Shown here piece after piece: positions 17,205 to 27,525 of a DNA stretch of 64,000 bases. Every line of letters starts with the position of its first letter. The stretch's first letter is position 1. The stretch is from Actinomycetes bacterium (GTDB taxonomy: Bacteria > Actinomycetota > Acidimicrobiia > Acidimicrobiales > Ilumatobacteraceae). The stretch spans positions 434,001-498,000 of the forward strand of contig JAKOUY010000011.1 of the NCBI GenBank assembly GCA_029782355.1, given 5' to 3'. The notes beneath the pieces are model-generated. The model saw only the letters and a list, made by a program, of their open reading frames with translations. It had not been told where the DNA came from and made no database searches. The position numbers were made by a program, and so were the translations under genes.

Positions 17205-17762
17205 GTGTCGAACGGACTGGAGATCCGCAAGGTCGTGTCGGTGGTGGAGTCGATCCATCGGGAGATGGGCCGCGGGGTCACCGGCGCGCACCGCAAGGTC
17301 GCCAGTGCCGTGGTGATGACCAACCCGTGTGCTGGCGCCTACCACGCCGACCTCGGCCAGCTGGAGACGCTGGGCGCCGAGGTGGGCGCCGTCCTGGCCG
17401 GCGAGGCCCTCGGGGCACTCGGGTTCCCGCCCGAGGAGGTGACGGCCTACGGCAAGGCCGCCATCGTCGGCACCGCGGGTGAGCTGGAGCATGCTGCGGC
17501 CCTGATCCATCCACGGTTCGGCGCGCCGGTCCGTGCCGCCCTGGGCAAGGGCCCGGCGATCATCCCGTCCACCAAGCTGCTCGGCGGACCGGGAACACGA
17601 ATCGTCGCCCCACTGACCAACTGCTCGGACATCTGGTCGTTCGACGAGATGGACGCCATTGCCATCTCGATCGACGACGCACCTCGGCCCGACGAGGTCG
17701 TGGTCGTGCTGGCCATGGCCGTGGGCGGCCGACCGTTGCATCGGGTGGTGAAGCCGGCATGA
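17205..17762 (+). CDS. Amino acid synthesis family protein (DUF1185-like)
   Basis: A 185-residue protein beginning at GTG 17205 (VSNGLEIRKVVSVVE). Stretches such as VASAVVMTNPCAGAYHADL, LGALGFPPEEVTAYGKAAIVG and GAPVRAALGKGPAIIPSTK match the PF06684 family, named from a link to amino acid synthesis but of unproved function. The stop overlaps the EthD-like gene (ATGA), and an F420-type oxidoreductase gene follows, a grouping often seen around uncharacterised catabolic steps. The assignment is from remembered family sequence. Confidence 0.7.
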   Translation: MSNGLEIRKVVSVVESIHREMGRGVTGAHRKVASAVVMTNPCAGAYHADLGQLETLGAEVGAVLAGEALGALGFPPEEVTAYGKAAIVGTAGELEHAAALIHPRFGAPVRAALGKGPAIIPSTKLLGGPGTRIVAPLTNCSDIWSFDEMDAIAISIDDAPRPDEVVVVLAMAVGGRPLHRVVKPA

Positions 17763-18085
17763 GCGACAGCCCGACCTTCAAGGCGATGATCCTGCTCTAC
17801 CGCCGCGCCGACATGACGGTCGAGCAGTTCCACCGCTGGTGGCTGGACGAGCACGCCCCGCTGGCCAGGCAACTCCCCAACGTCCGCCGCATCGTGTTCA
17901 ACGCCGCCGCCGACGACGAGATCGGCGGCATCACCGAGCTGTGGTTCGACACCCAGGCCGACTTCGACGCGGCCTACGCCACCGAGATCGGTCAGCGGGT
18001 CGCCGCCGACTCGATCGCCCACGTGGCCCGGCGCCACCGCCTGTCCGTCACCGAGACCGAAGTCCTCGGCCCGAGCGACCGCTGA
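17759..18085 (+). CDS. EthD domain protein
   Basis: A 108-residue ferredoxin-fold protein. KAMILLYRRADMTVEQFHRWWLDEHAPLA is the diagnostic EthD opening, where a Trp and the His of DEHAP sit in the active or binding site. Related proteins include EthD of ether degradation and small dimeric isomerases or methylketone-forming enzymes. Start and stop overlap with the previous gene (ATGA) indicates coupling. Confidence 0.83.
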   Translation: MSDSPTFKAMILLYRRADMTVEQFHRWWLDEHAPLARQLPNVRRIVFNAAADDEIGGITELWFDTQADFDAAYATEIGQRVAADSIAHVARRHRLSVTETEVLGPSDR

Positions 18086-18197
18086 CGGAACCCGGCCACA
18101 CGACCGGGCGGCGCGACACGTCCCGGCCACACGCTCACTCGGGTAGCGTCCCCGCCAGACGTGGCCGGAACCACGGCACGGCACACGGGAGCGGACG

Positions 18198-19163
18198 ATG
18201 ACCCGACTTGGCTACCAGATCCCCAACTTCACCTACCCGGGCGTCGCCAGCGACCGATTGTTCGAGACCATTGCCGCCCAGGCCGTCGAGGCCGAACACG
18301 CCGGGTTCGACACCGTGCTGGTGATGGACCACTTCTACCAGCTCCCCATGCTGGGCGATCCGGGCAACGAGATGATCGAGTGCTACACGCTGCTGGCCGC
18401 GCTCGCCCAACGCACCTCGCGCGTCCGGCTGTCGGCACTGGTCACCGGGAACACGTATCGCAACCCGGCGTTGCTCGCCAAGATCGTCACGGCACTCGAT
18501 GTGGTGTCGTCCGGCCGAGCCCAGCTGGGAATCGGAGCCGGCTGGTTCGAGCTGGAGCACGACGCGTTCGGCTTCCCGTTCGGGACCTTCACCGACCGCT
18601 TCGAACGCCTCGAGGAAGCGCTGCAGATCATCGTGCCGATGCTGCGCGGCGAACGCCCGACCCTGAACGGCTCGTGGTATCGGGCGAGCGAGGTGATCAA
18701 CTCGCCGGCGCCGGTCGGGCGGATCCCGGTCCTGATCGGCGGGGGCGGCGAGCGCAAGACGCTGCGGATGGTGGCCCAGTATGCCGACGAGTCCAACCTG
18801 ATCTGTGCCGTCGAGGACATCCCGCGCAAACTCGCCGCGCTGGACGAGCACTGCCGTTCGCTCGGCCGGGATCGCCGGGAGATCACCGTCACCTACCAGA
18901 CGAGCGCATGCATCGCCCCGACCCGCCAGCAGGCCGAGGCCGACTTCGATGCCATCCTCACGGCGATCCCTCAGCTCGGCCAACGGCGGTCGACGGCGAT
19001 CGTCGGTGACCCCAACGACGTGGCGGCGCGGTACCGCCAGATCCTGGACACCGGCGTCGACGGAGTCACCGTCAACCTGCCGGCCAACGGGCACGTCCCC
19101 GGCCGGGTCGAACTGCTCGGTGAGACGCTGGCACCACTGATCCCGACCGACTCGGGGCGTTGA
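18198..19163 (+). CDS. LLM class oxidoreductase, probably F420-dependent
   Basis: A 321-residue bacterial luciferase-like TIM-barrel protein. Signs are LGYQIPNFTYPG at the start, FDTVLVMDHFYQLP, RLSALVTGNTYRNPALLAKIV, LGIGAGWFELEHDAFGFPFG and IPVLIGGGGERKTLRMVAQY. In actinobacteria most such proteins use coenzyme F420 for hydride transfer; FMN use is possible. The ATG is preceded by GGGAGCGG. It lies 112 bases after the EthD gene and may belong to the same unit; the substrate is unknown. Confidence 0.87.
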   Translation: MTRLGYQIPNFTYPGVASDRLFETIAAQAVEAEHAGFDTVLVMDHFYQLPMLGDPGNEMIECYTLLAALAQRTSRVRLSALVTGNTYRNPALLAKIVTALDVVSSGRAQLGIGAGWFELEHDAFGFPFGTFTDRFERLEEALQIIVPMLRGERPTLNGSWYRASEVINSPAPVGRIPVLIGGGGERKTLRMVAQYADESNLICAVEDIPRKLAALDEHCRSLGRDRREITVTYQTSACIAPTRQQAEADFDAILTAIPQLGQRRSTAIVGDPNDVAARYRQILDTGVDGVTVNLPANGHVPGRVELLGETLAPLIPTDSGR

Positions 19164-19490
19164 CGGAGCGGACGCCCGGAACGTTCCGTCGCCGCAGCTC
19201 AGGTCGCATGGTCGGCGCACTCGGCCGCGGGCCCCCATCCACTCGAGCGTCTCCCGCATCCCGGCACCCAGGACGTCCGTGACCGACACGTCACGCGACC
19301 GACCACAACCTCGACGCGGTGATCGCCGACCACGGCTGCGGCGGCGCGGAACCCGGCGGCGTCCGGACGGCCCGCTGGTCTGGCTGACCGGCCGTCTGGA
19401 GGCGCCAACCTCGTGGGCATCGCCGGCGCCGGGTCGGCCCAGGTCACGATCGACGTGCCTGCCGCCGCGCCCACGGGGCGTCGAGGTGGG
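19164..19490. other. 327-base gap without a supportable gene
   Basis: The gap between the oxidoreductase gene and tRNA-Leu is GC-rich and has short open frames on both strands, none with a start signal or a family motif. Part of the minus-strand reading (around 19200-19280, RETLEWMGARG) looks protein-like and could be the tail of a decayed gene. I see no hairpin strong enough to call a terminator. Confidence 0.4.
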
Positions 19491-19574
19491 TGTCGGAGGG
19501 GGGACTTGAACCCCCACAACCTTGCGGTTACTAGCCCCTCAAGCTAGCGCGTCTGCCTATTCCGCCACTCCGAC
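19491..19574 (-). tRNA. tRNA-Leu (anticodon GAG)
   Basis: Read on the minus strand it begins GUCGGAG and closes with CUCCGAC, forming a seven-pair acceptor stem with discriminator A. The anticodon stem CUAGC/GCUAG holds the loop UUGAGGG, anticodon GAG, which reads CUC and CUU. A long variable arm (UAACCGCAAGGUUGU) is present, as expected for a class II tRNA, and the T loop GUUCAAGUC is intact. CCA is not encoded. Confidence 0.95.
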
Positions 19575-19600
19575 GTGGTCATGTCGAGGCTAGCTGGGCC

Positions 19601-19843
19601 TCAGGTGCGGACCAACAGGAAGCCGAGGGCGATCACCGACAGCACCCAGACGAAGGCGAACACGGTGGTGATCCGGGTCAGGTTGCGCTCGGCGGCCGCC
19701 GAGCCGAGCGCCGTGGTGCCGGCGCCGCCGAACATGTCCGACAGACCGCCGCCCTGGCCGCTGTGCATCAGGATGCCGGCGATCATCGCCACCATGCTCA
19801 CCAGGTTGACGAAGACCGTCAGGTACATCAGGAAGTCACGCAC
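19601..19843 (-). CDS. secG: Preprotein translocase subunit SecG
   Basis: An 80-residue protein with two membrane segments, an N-terminal one (LTVFVNLVSMVAMIAGIL) and a C-terminal one (FAFVWVLSVIALGFLLV). Between them is the conserved MHSGQGGGLSDMFGG loop of SecG. It associates with SecYE to aid protein export. The GTG at 19843 gives the usual length. In relatives secG follows tpiA directly; here an Opp importer operon and one small gene lie between. Confidence 0.92.
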   Translation of the reverse strand: MRDFLMYLTVFVNLVSMVAMIAGILMHSGQGGGLSDMFGGAGTTALGSAAAERNLTRITTVFAFVWVLSVIALGFLLVRT

Positions 19844-19926
19844 GGTCTGCCATGCTACCCGGCTGCCACCGCGCCGCCATCGGCAGGCCTGCTGCGGTCC
19901 CGCCAACTCGCTGCTTCAATGGCCGG

Positions 19927-20460
19927 GTGAATCCGCGGCTCACGGCGCATCTGGTCGACAGCGCCCGGGCCGCCGTCCCGGAGCTCGGGGAGGTGCGCGC
20001 CACGGCTCGCGGTTACGCGCTCGGCTGGACGGCCCGGTACCAGCTGATCGTCATCCCGACGATCGCCCTGGCCGTCGTCGGCGCGCTGACGTTGCCGTTC
20101 AGCCTGGCCGGCGTGCTCGGCGCCTGCGCAGCCACCATCGCCGCCGGCGCGCTCCTGTACCTGGCGCTCGGCCGGCTCCGTCCACCGGGCAAGGCGCCGC
20201 TGCGCACCAACCGCTCCATCTCGCTGGTGGCCACCGACGACCGCCTGGTGATCCTGCAGGGTTCGGCCCGGCACCGACGGCTGTGGCGGATGGTCGACCA
20301 CGACGACATCGACGACGCCGTCCTGCATCGCGCCCTGGTCGGACTGACCCACGGCGGGGTGATCCGTGTGGAACTGCTCGACGGGCAGGTTCTGCTGGTG
20401 GAGGCCCCCGGCCCGCTAGCCGTCGACGACCTGGCCCGCCTCGTCGACGTCATCCGCTGA
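19927..20460 (+). CDS. Hypothetical membrane protein with PH-like C-terminal part
   Basis: A 177-residue protein starting at GTG 19927. Two adjacent hydrophobic segments lie at about residues 38-60 and 62-82. The C-terminal part reads as beta-rich: [19 protein letters not shown], then [18 protein letters not shown]. That pattern, an early membrane hairpin followed by strands that look like a PH-type domain, is common in actinobacterial membrane proteins of unknown function. I do not recognise the family. Its last 45 bases overlap the convergent ATPase gene. Confidence 0.6.
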   Translation: MNPRLTAHLVDSARAAVPELGEVRATARGYALGWTARYQLIVIPTIALAVVGALTLPFSLAGVLGACAATIAAGALLYLALGRLRPPGKAPLRTNRSISLVATDDRLVILQGSARHRRLWRMVDHDDIDDAVLHRALVGLTHGGVIRVELLDGQVLLVEAPGPLAVDDLARLVDVIR

Positions 20461-21554
20461 CGTCGACGGCGGCACCGGCGCCGACACCACCGAGGACTCG
20501 CTGGCCGTCCCGAGGAGCTGCTCACCGCTGACGACCTTGGCGAAGTGGCAGGCCACCCAGTGGTCGGCGTCCTCGCGCTGGAGCAACGGCGGCTCCTCGG
20601 CCGCGCAGATGTCCTGGGCCAGCGGGCAGCGTGTCCGGAACCGGCACCCGGACGGCGGGTTGACCGGCGAGGGGACGTCGCCCTCCAGCACTTGGCGGTG
20701 CCGGCTGCGTTCGGCGTCCGGGTCCGGGATCGGCACGGCCGAGAGCAGAGCCTGGGTGTACGGGTGCATCGGTCGTTCGTAGACCTGCTCGCGACTGCCG
20801 ATCTCGACCACCTTGCCGAGGTACATCACGGCCACCCGATCGGAGATGTGCCGCACCACAGACAGGTCGTGGGCGATGAACAGGTAGCTCAGCCCGAACT
20901 CGCGCTGCAGGTCCTCGAGCAGGTTGATCACGCCGGCCTGGACGGACACGTCGAGCGCCGACACCGGTTCGTCGAGCACCATCAGCTTGGGCTGCAGCGC
21001 CAGGGCTCGGGCGATGCCGATGCGCTGGCGCTGACCGCCGGAGAACTCGTGCGGGTAGCGGTTGCCGTGCTCCGGGTTCAACCCGACCAGCTCGAGCAGC
21101 TCGGCCACCCGGGCCTTGCCACCGTTCTTGTACTGGCCGTGGACCCGCAGCGGCTCGGCGATGGCCTCGTTGATCTGCGAGCGAGGGTTCAGCGACGCAT
21201 ACGGATCCTGGAAGACGATCTGCATCTCCCGGCGCATCCGGCGCAGCTCCGCCGAACCCATGCCGACCAGCTCGCGACCCTCGAAGGTGACCGAGCCGGA
21301 GGTCGGCGGTTGCAGCTGGAGGATGGCTCGCCCGGTGGTCGACTTGCCGCACCCGGACTCCCCCACCACCCCCAGCGTCTGGCCGGGCTGCAGGTCGAAG
21401 CTGACGTCGGACACGGCTTGGACCGTCCCGACCAGCCGGGAGAACAGGATGCCACGCTCGCGGATCGGGAAGGTCTTGACCAGGTTGGTGACCCGCAGGA
21501 TCGGCTCGCCGGTGCTGGACGGCGCGTCGGCCCTCGCTGGTGTGTCGAGGATGC

Positions 21555-21558
<4 letters not shown>
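20416..21558 (-). CDS. ABC importer ATPase, OppF type
   Basis: A 380-residue ATPase. Walker A is GESGCGKST, signature FSGGQRQR, Walker [14 protein letters not shown], and the switch His is in FIAHDLSVV. The oligo_HPY tail includes [16 protein letters not shown] Ser/Val-rich extension of about 30 residues closes the protein. The GTG start at 21558 overlaps the stop of the partner ATPase gene (GTGA). This is the last gene of a five-gene importer operon transcribed leftward. Confidence 0.93.
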
Positions 21559-22594
<1,036 letters not shown>

Positions 22595-22598
<4 letters not shown>

Positions 22599-23554
22599 GC
22601 GCGGACCCGGTTCTGCCGCGGGTCGAACGCGTCGCGCAACCCATCGCCGACGAAGTTCACCGTCAGCGAGATGATGCACAGGATGACCACCGGCCACCAG
22701 AACAGGTACGGCTTGGTGGCCGCTTCGCCCTTGCCGCGTTCGATCAAGAAGCCGAGCGAGGTGTCCGGCTGCTTGACGCCGAGACCGATGAACGACAGGG
22801 CCGCTTCGGCGAGCACCGCTCCACCCACGGCGAGGGTGGCGCTGACGATGATCGGCCCCAGCGCGTTGGGCAGGATCTGGCGGAAGATGATCCGCATCGG
22901 CTTGGCCCCCACGGCGCGCGCCGCCTCGACGAACTCCTTCTCGCGCAGCGACAGGAACTCGCCGCGGATGATGCGCGCCAACCCCATCCAACTGAACCCG
23001 GCCAGGAAGAGGGCCAGCCACAGCCAGTTGGAGCCCTTGACGTTGCGCTGCAGGCAGGCCACGGCCACCTGGAACGGGATGATCAACATCAGGTCGACGA
23101 ACCGCATCGAGATGGTGTCGATCCACTTGCCGAAGTAGCCGGAGATCGCTCCGATGACCACGCCCAGCACGGTCGAGACGACCACCACCACCAGGGCGAT
23201 GCGGATCGAGTACTGCAGGCCACGCATCACCAGCGCAAGCTGGTCGTACCCGGTCCGGCTGATGCCGAAGGGGTGCTCCCAGGTCGGGGACAGCCAGTTC
23301 GGCCCGCTACCGGCCGGCTTGCGCAACGTCTGGTCGAACTTGTACTTCCACAACGGCGGGCCGATGATCGAGGCGATCACCAGGAGCACGAAGAGGAACA
23401 GCGAGATCATCGCCAGCCGGTGATGGACGAATCGACGGACGATCGTCTTCCACTGGCTGCGCGCCTCGACGGTGAACTCACGGTCCGGGCCCGGCCCGGG
23501 CATCGGCGTCGTCGACTCCTCGACGACGGCCTGGCGGGTGATGATCTCAGCCAA
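22595..23554 (-). CDS. ABC importer permease, OppC type
   Basis: A 319-residue membrane protein with a cytoplasmic N-terminus, a first helix near residues 45-65, and [21 protein letters not shown] in place of the usual G-D-GRD segment. The ATPase-contact loop is [18 protein letters not shown], and [15 protein letters not shown] is the typical C-terminal motif. The start is a TTG at 23554, overlapping the previous gene by 8 bases; no better start lies near, and the reading is collinear with the family. Confidence 0.9.
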
Positions 23555-24557
23555 GACGGATCCTCGGGTCCAGGACTGCGTAGAGCAAGTCGGCGATGAT
23601 GTTGAACACGATCACGCAGGTGGCGGTGATCATCAGCCAGCACAGCAGGATGTTCGGGTCGATCTTGTTGATCGAGTCGATCAACAAGCGCCCCATCCCC
23701 CTCCACTCGAAGATCGTCTCGGTGATGATCGCCCCACCGATGATCGCCCCGAAGTCGAGCGCCATGATCGTGGTGACCGGGATCAGCGAGTTGCGGAAGG
23801 CGTGGCGCATGATCACCCGCCGCTCGGTGATGCCCTTGGCCCGGGCGGTGCGGGTGTAATCGGAGCTGAGGGTCTCCAGCATCGACGCCCGCTGGAACCG
23901 GCTGTAGCCGGCGTAGGTGATCAGCAGCAGGGCCAGCGTCGGCAGGAGGGCGTGGGTGGCGAAGTCGTACAGGCCGGCACGCAACCCACAGGCGCCCGGA
24001 TTGTTGGGGGTGCACTTCGAGGGGAAGGTCCGGTCGCCCTGCACCTTGATCAGGGGGTTCTTCGTTCGTCCCAACCACTCGTTGACGCGCAGAGCGCCGA
24101 TGTAGCGGAGGAACGCGGCGACGGCCACGATGGGCATGGAGAACAAGAAGAAGGAGATCCCGGTCGCCGCGTAGTCGAACCAGGAATATTGTCGAACCGC
24201 GGAGATCACCCCGATCGTCACGCCGATGAGCACGGCGATGATCTGGGCGAGCAGCACCAGGCGAAGGGTGACGAACAGGGCTCGCTTGACCTGTGGCCAC
24301 ACCGGCCGATCCTTGTTGTCCTTGCCGAAGTCACCATGGACGGCCTTGCTGACCCACCGCCAGTAGCGCACGGTCACCGGCTGGTCCAACCCGAGCTTGT
24401 GCTCCTGCAGGGCGATCTGCCCCTTCGGGATGCGTGGGTTGGTGCGCATGTCCTCCAGCGGGTCGCCGGTGTTGACCACCAGCACGAACACGAGGATCGA
24501 GGCCACCACGAGCAGCGGGATGGCGATGAGTAGTCGTCGGAGTGCGAATCGAAGCAC
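23547..24557 (-). CDS. ABC importer permease, OppB type
   Basis: A 336-residue permease beginning at GTG 24557 (VLRFALRRLLIAIPLLVV). It has five to six membrane segments. A periplasm-side insert of about 45 residues with two Cys (KCTPNNPGACG) lies mid-protein, longer than in DppB at 5306-6319. The ATPase-contact loop is YTRTARAKGITERRVIM, followed by RHAFRNSLIPVTT. The gene lies 98 bases after the binding-protein gene. Confidence 0.91.
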   Translation of the reverse strand: MLRFALRRLLIAIPLLVVASILVFVLVVNTGDPLEDMRTNPRIPKGQIALQEHKLGLDQPVTVRYWRWVSKAVHGDFGKDNKDRPVWPQVKRALFVTLRLVLLAQIIAVLIGVTIGVISAVRQYSWFDYAATGISFFLFSMPIVAVAAFLRYIGALRVNEWLGRTKNPLIKVQGDRTFPSKCTPNNPGACGLRAGLYDFATHALLPTLALLLITYAGYSRFQRASMLETLSSDYTRTARAKGITERRVIMRHAFRNSLIPVTTIMALDFGAIIGGAIITETIFEWRGMGRLLIDSINKIDPNILLCWLMITATCVIVFNIIADLLYAVLDPRIRLG

Positions 24558-24655
24558 GAGAACTCCCCCAGGTACGGGTCGCCCCGGCGGACCGAAGTCC
24601 GCCGGGGCAACGAGTTGACGTCAGACGCCGGCTCGAGACCGGCGATCTCGACGGA

Positions 24656-26533
24656 TCAGCTGTAGGTCCAGACGTTGGAGTTCCAGGTCAGACCGAGCGG
24701 CCCGTTGAACACCGGACCCTGCAGGTTCGACACCCAGGCGGGCATCTCCGGCAGCTGGAACAGCGGGACGGTGAACATGTCGTCCATGATCTGCTTGTCG
24801 ATCGCCTGCATCTGGGTGATGCGGCTGGCCTCGTCCAGGTTGGTGTTGGCCTGGGCGTACATGTCGGCGATCTTCGGGTTGTCGTAGGCGAAGTAGTTCG
24901 CCCCGCCACCGGCCGAGTACAGGCTGGTCGAGCTGGACAGCAGCGGGTTCCCGACCCAGGCGAACAGCGCCACGTCGAAGTCGCCCTTGGGCAGACGCTC
25001 GGCGTTGAACTTCTTGTCGCTGTCCTCGCTGATGTCGAAGCCGGCCTGCTTGCAGCTGGCGATGATGTTCTGGGTGGTGTCCGAACGACGCTGGATGCCC
25101 TTGTGGCTGATGCGGAAGGCCAGCTTCTTGCCGTCCTTCTCCATCACGCCGTCGGCGCCGGCCTTCCAGCCGCCCGCCTCGAGCGTCGCCTTGGCCGCCG
25201 CCACGTCGAACTGCGTGGTGAAGTCGTCCTGGTAGCCGTTCTGCACCGGCATGAAGATGACGCTGTTCAGCGGCTTGCTGTCCGGGTAGATCGGGGCCAC
25301 CAGCTTGTCGATGATGTCCTGACGATCCACGCACTGGGCGAAGGCCTTGCGCACGGCAGCGTCCTGGAACAGCGGGTTCTTGGCGTTGAGGTCGAGGTGC
25401 TCGAACGTCAGGCCGGCAGCCGGAGCAAAGGTCACGCCCTGGGCCCCACGCAGCTGGTCGGCCACGCCGGGATCAGCCTGCGGCTGGATGGCCTGCAGCT
25501 CGTTGTTCTGCAGGGCGGTGGCCTGCGCCGTGGCGTCGTTGACCGTCTTGAGCGTCAGCGTGTTGATGTTGGCGGCCTTGCCCCAGAACTTGTCGTTCTT
25601 GACGAGCACGATGCCCTGGCCCTCGGTGTACTGCTGGATCTTGTACCAGGCGCCGGAGAGCGCCTCGTCCGGGTTCCAGCCCTTCAGGCCGTTGTTCCAC
25701 ACCTCGGCGATCTTCTTCAGATCATCGGACTCGGTGGTCGGGTCGACCTTGGTCATGTCGGCCACGCCGGACATCTTCTCGACGACGTGCGCCGGGATCA
25801 TCCCGCCGAACAGGCCCTTCCAGTCGGCGAAGGCCGGATCGAAGGTCACCTTGACGTCGGTCGGGTTGCTGCAGTCGACGGACTTGATCTGCTCGTAGCC
25901 GGTGCTGCTGGCGATGTCGAACAGCGGCAACTTCTCGGGCAGCGGGTTGCCGCTCTCGTCGGTCTTGCCAGGGGCGAAGTCCGGGTTGGCGATCTCCACC
26001 TTGCCGATCTGGGCCAGCCACAGCAGGTAGAAGTCGTTGCAGTCCAGCGGAGCACCATCGGACCACACCGCGGCCGGGTTCAGCTTGTACTCGATGACCT
26101 GCGGGGCGGTCGACAGCACGTTGGCCTCGGTGACGAAGTCGGTCCACAGATCGAAGCCGAGCTTGTCGTTCAGGATGAACGGCCCGGGCTGCAACATGTT
26201 GTTGACGACGGTGTTGGCGAAGCTGTTGTTGGACCCGTTGGAGTTGTTGTACTGGGTGCCCTCTTCCTCCTGGGCGTAGGTCACCTGGTCGTTGCCCGTG
26301 CTGGGCGGCAGGGTCTCACCGGAGCCAGCAGCCGTGCCGGCCGTGGTGCCCGCCGGCGCAGCGGTGCCCGCCGGGGCGGACGTGCCGGCGGTGGTGCCCG
26401 CCGTGGCAGCGGTGGTGCCGCCACTGGTGGGTGGGGTCGTGGCCGAAGCCGTTCCGGTGAAGGCTGCGGTGCCTGCCGCGAGGGCAAGGCCCGTAGCAAG
26501 TGCGGCGACCTTGCCGCGCTTGGTGGTCCTCAC
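24656..26533 (-). CDS. ABC importer substrate-binding protein, family 5 (oligopeptide type)
   Basis: A 625-residue secreted protein. The signal peptide (RTTKRGKVAALATGLALAAG) ends at about TASA, followed by a 50-residue Ala/Thr/Gly/Pro linker and no lipobox Cys. The mature domain is family 5: VIEYKLNPAAVWSDGAPL, FDPAFADWKGLFGGMIP, LNPDEA-like WNPDEALSG, and CVDRQDIIDKLVAPIYPDS. GTG 26533 has a perfect AGGAGGAA 8-9 bases upstream, the strongest ribosome site in the window, consistent with high production of the binding subunit. It leads the leftward importer operon. The ligand is probably a peptide, by family only. Confidence 0.9.
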   Translation of the reverse strand: MRTTKRGKVAALATGLALAAGTAAFTGTASATTPPTSGGTTAATAGTTAGTSAPAGTAAPAGTTAGTAAGSGETLPPSTGNDQVTYAQEEEGTQYNNSNGSNNSFANTVVNNMLQPGPFILNDKLGFDLWTDFVTEANVLSTAPQVIEYKLNPAAVWSDGAPLDCNDFYLLWLAQIGKVEIANPDFAPGKTDESGNPLPEKLPLFDIASSTGYEQIKSVDCSNPTDVKVTFDPAFADWKGLFGGMIPAHVVEKMSGVADMTKVDPTTESDDLKKIAEVWNNGLKGWNPDEALSGAWYKIQQYTEGQGIVLVKNDKFWGKAANINTLTLKTVNDATAQATALQNNELQAIQPQADPGVADQLRGAQGVTFAPAAGLTFEHLDLNAKNPLFQDAAVRKAFAQCVDRQDIIDKLVAPIYPDSKPLNSVIFMPVQNGYQDDFTTQFDVAAAKATLEAGGWKAGADGVMEKDGKKLAFRISHKGIQRRSDTTQNIIASCKQAGFDISEDSDKKFNAERLPKGDFDVALFAWVGNPLLSSSTSLYSAGGGANYFAYDNPKIADMYAQANTNLDEASRITQMQAIDKQIMDDMFTVPLFQLPEMPAWVSNLQGPVFNGPLGLTWNSNVWTYS

Positions 26534-26736
26534 GTGGATGTTCCTCCTAATGATTGACGGAGGGAGGTGTCGTGGCGTTCCGGAGAACCGCCGATCGGCT
26601 CACGTCGTCCTCCCCGATCGACATGAGTATGAGCCCGAGGTTACCACTCCCCGCGGTGCGAGGGAGCATCTCGTTCCAGACAATCTGTCAACCCGGCACG
26701 GACGTTCCGGCTGGGTGACGGCTGCGGCGAAGTGCC
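26534..26736. other. 203-base intergenic region between tpiA and the importer operon
   Basis: This holds the leader of the leftward importer operon, including its ribosome site near 26541-26550, and the downstream side of tpiA. It is less GC-rich than the surrounding genes. I find no clear -35/-10 pair at proper spacing and no strong terminator hairpin. Confidence 0.4.
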
Positions 26737-27525
26737 TCAGCGACCGAGCCGGACGATCTTGGCGAACTCGTCCGGGTCGAGGCTGGCACCGCCCACCAGG
26801 GCGCCGTCGATGTCCGGCTGGTCGATCAGCTCGGCGATGTTGCCCGACTTGACGCTGCCGCCGTACTGGATGCGCACCCCGGCTGCGGTCGATGCCCCGT
26901 AGAGCTCGGCCACACAGGCGCGGATGGCCGCACACATCTCCTGAGCGTCCGCCGACGTGGCCGTCCGGCCGGTGCCGATGGCCCAGATCGGCTCGTAGGC
27001 GATCACCATCGCCGCCACCTGCTCGGCGGTCACCCCGGCCAACCCGGCGCGGATCTGTCCGAGGACCTTGCCCTCCGTCCGGCCGGACTCGCGCTCGTCC
27101 AGCGTCTCGCCACAGCACAGGATCGGCGTCATCGCGTGGGCGATGATCGCCCGGACCTTGCGGTTGACCATCTCGTCGGTCTCGCCGAACAGCTCGCGGC
27201 GCTCGCTGTGACCGCAGATGACGTAGTCGACCCCCAGCTTCTCGAGGAACGCCGGGGACACCTCGCCGGTGAACGCACCCTTGTCCTCCCAGTGGCAGTG
27301 CTGGGCGCCGAGGGCGTAGCCGAGCTTGTCGGACTCCAGCACCGTCTGCACGCTGCGGATGTCGGTGAACGGCGGGTGCAGGCTGACATCGACATCGGCC
27401 AGCTCGTCCTTGCCGATCAGGTAGGCGAACTTCTGGACGAACTGGATCGCCTCGAAGTGGTTCTGGTGCATCTTCCAGTTGCCGCTGAGCAACGGACGAC
27501 GCGACGCGGTGGATGGGTCAGGCAT
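26737..27525 (-). CDS. tpiA: Triosephosphate isomerase
   Basis: A 262-residue TIM-barrel enzyme interconverting dihydroxyacetone phosphate and glyceraldehyde 3-phosphate in glycolysis. Key motifs are present: LLSGNWKMH (catalytic Lys), VICGHSERRELF (catalytic His) and IAYEPIWAIGTGRTA (catalytic Glu and loop 6), then IQYGGSVKSGN for phosphate binding. The ATG at 27525 overlaps the pgk stop by 8 bases, the usual gap-pgk-tpiA order. Confidence 0.97.
   Translation of the reverse strand: MPDPSTASRRPLLSGNWKMHQNHFEAIQFVQKFAYLIGKDELADVDVSLHPPFTDIRSVQTVLESDKLGYALGAQHCHWEDKGAFTGEVSPAFLEKLGVDYVICGHSERRELFGETDEMVNRKVRAIIAHAMTPILCCGETLDERESGRTEGKVLGQIRAGLAGVTAEQVAAMVIAYEPIWAIGTGRTATSADAQEMCAAIRACVAELYGASTAAGVRIQYGGSVKSGNIAELIDQPDIDGALVGGASLDPDEFAKIVRLGR

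Noticed and set aside
19199-19519. Protein gene in the gap before tRNA-Leu
   Set aside because: It runs through the tRNA gene, has no ribosome site and no recognisable family; at most a decayed remnant.
19586-19602. GAGGC/GCCTC hairpin between secG and tRNA-Leu as a terminator
   Set aside because: The stem has only five pairs, overlaps the secG stop and has no T run on the minus strand.
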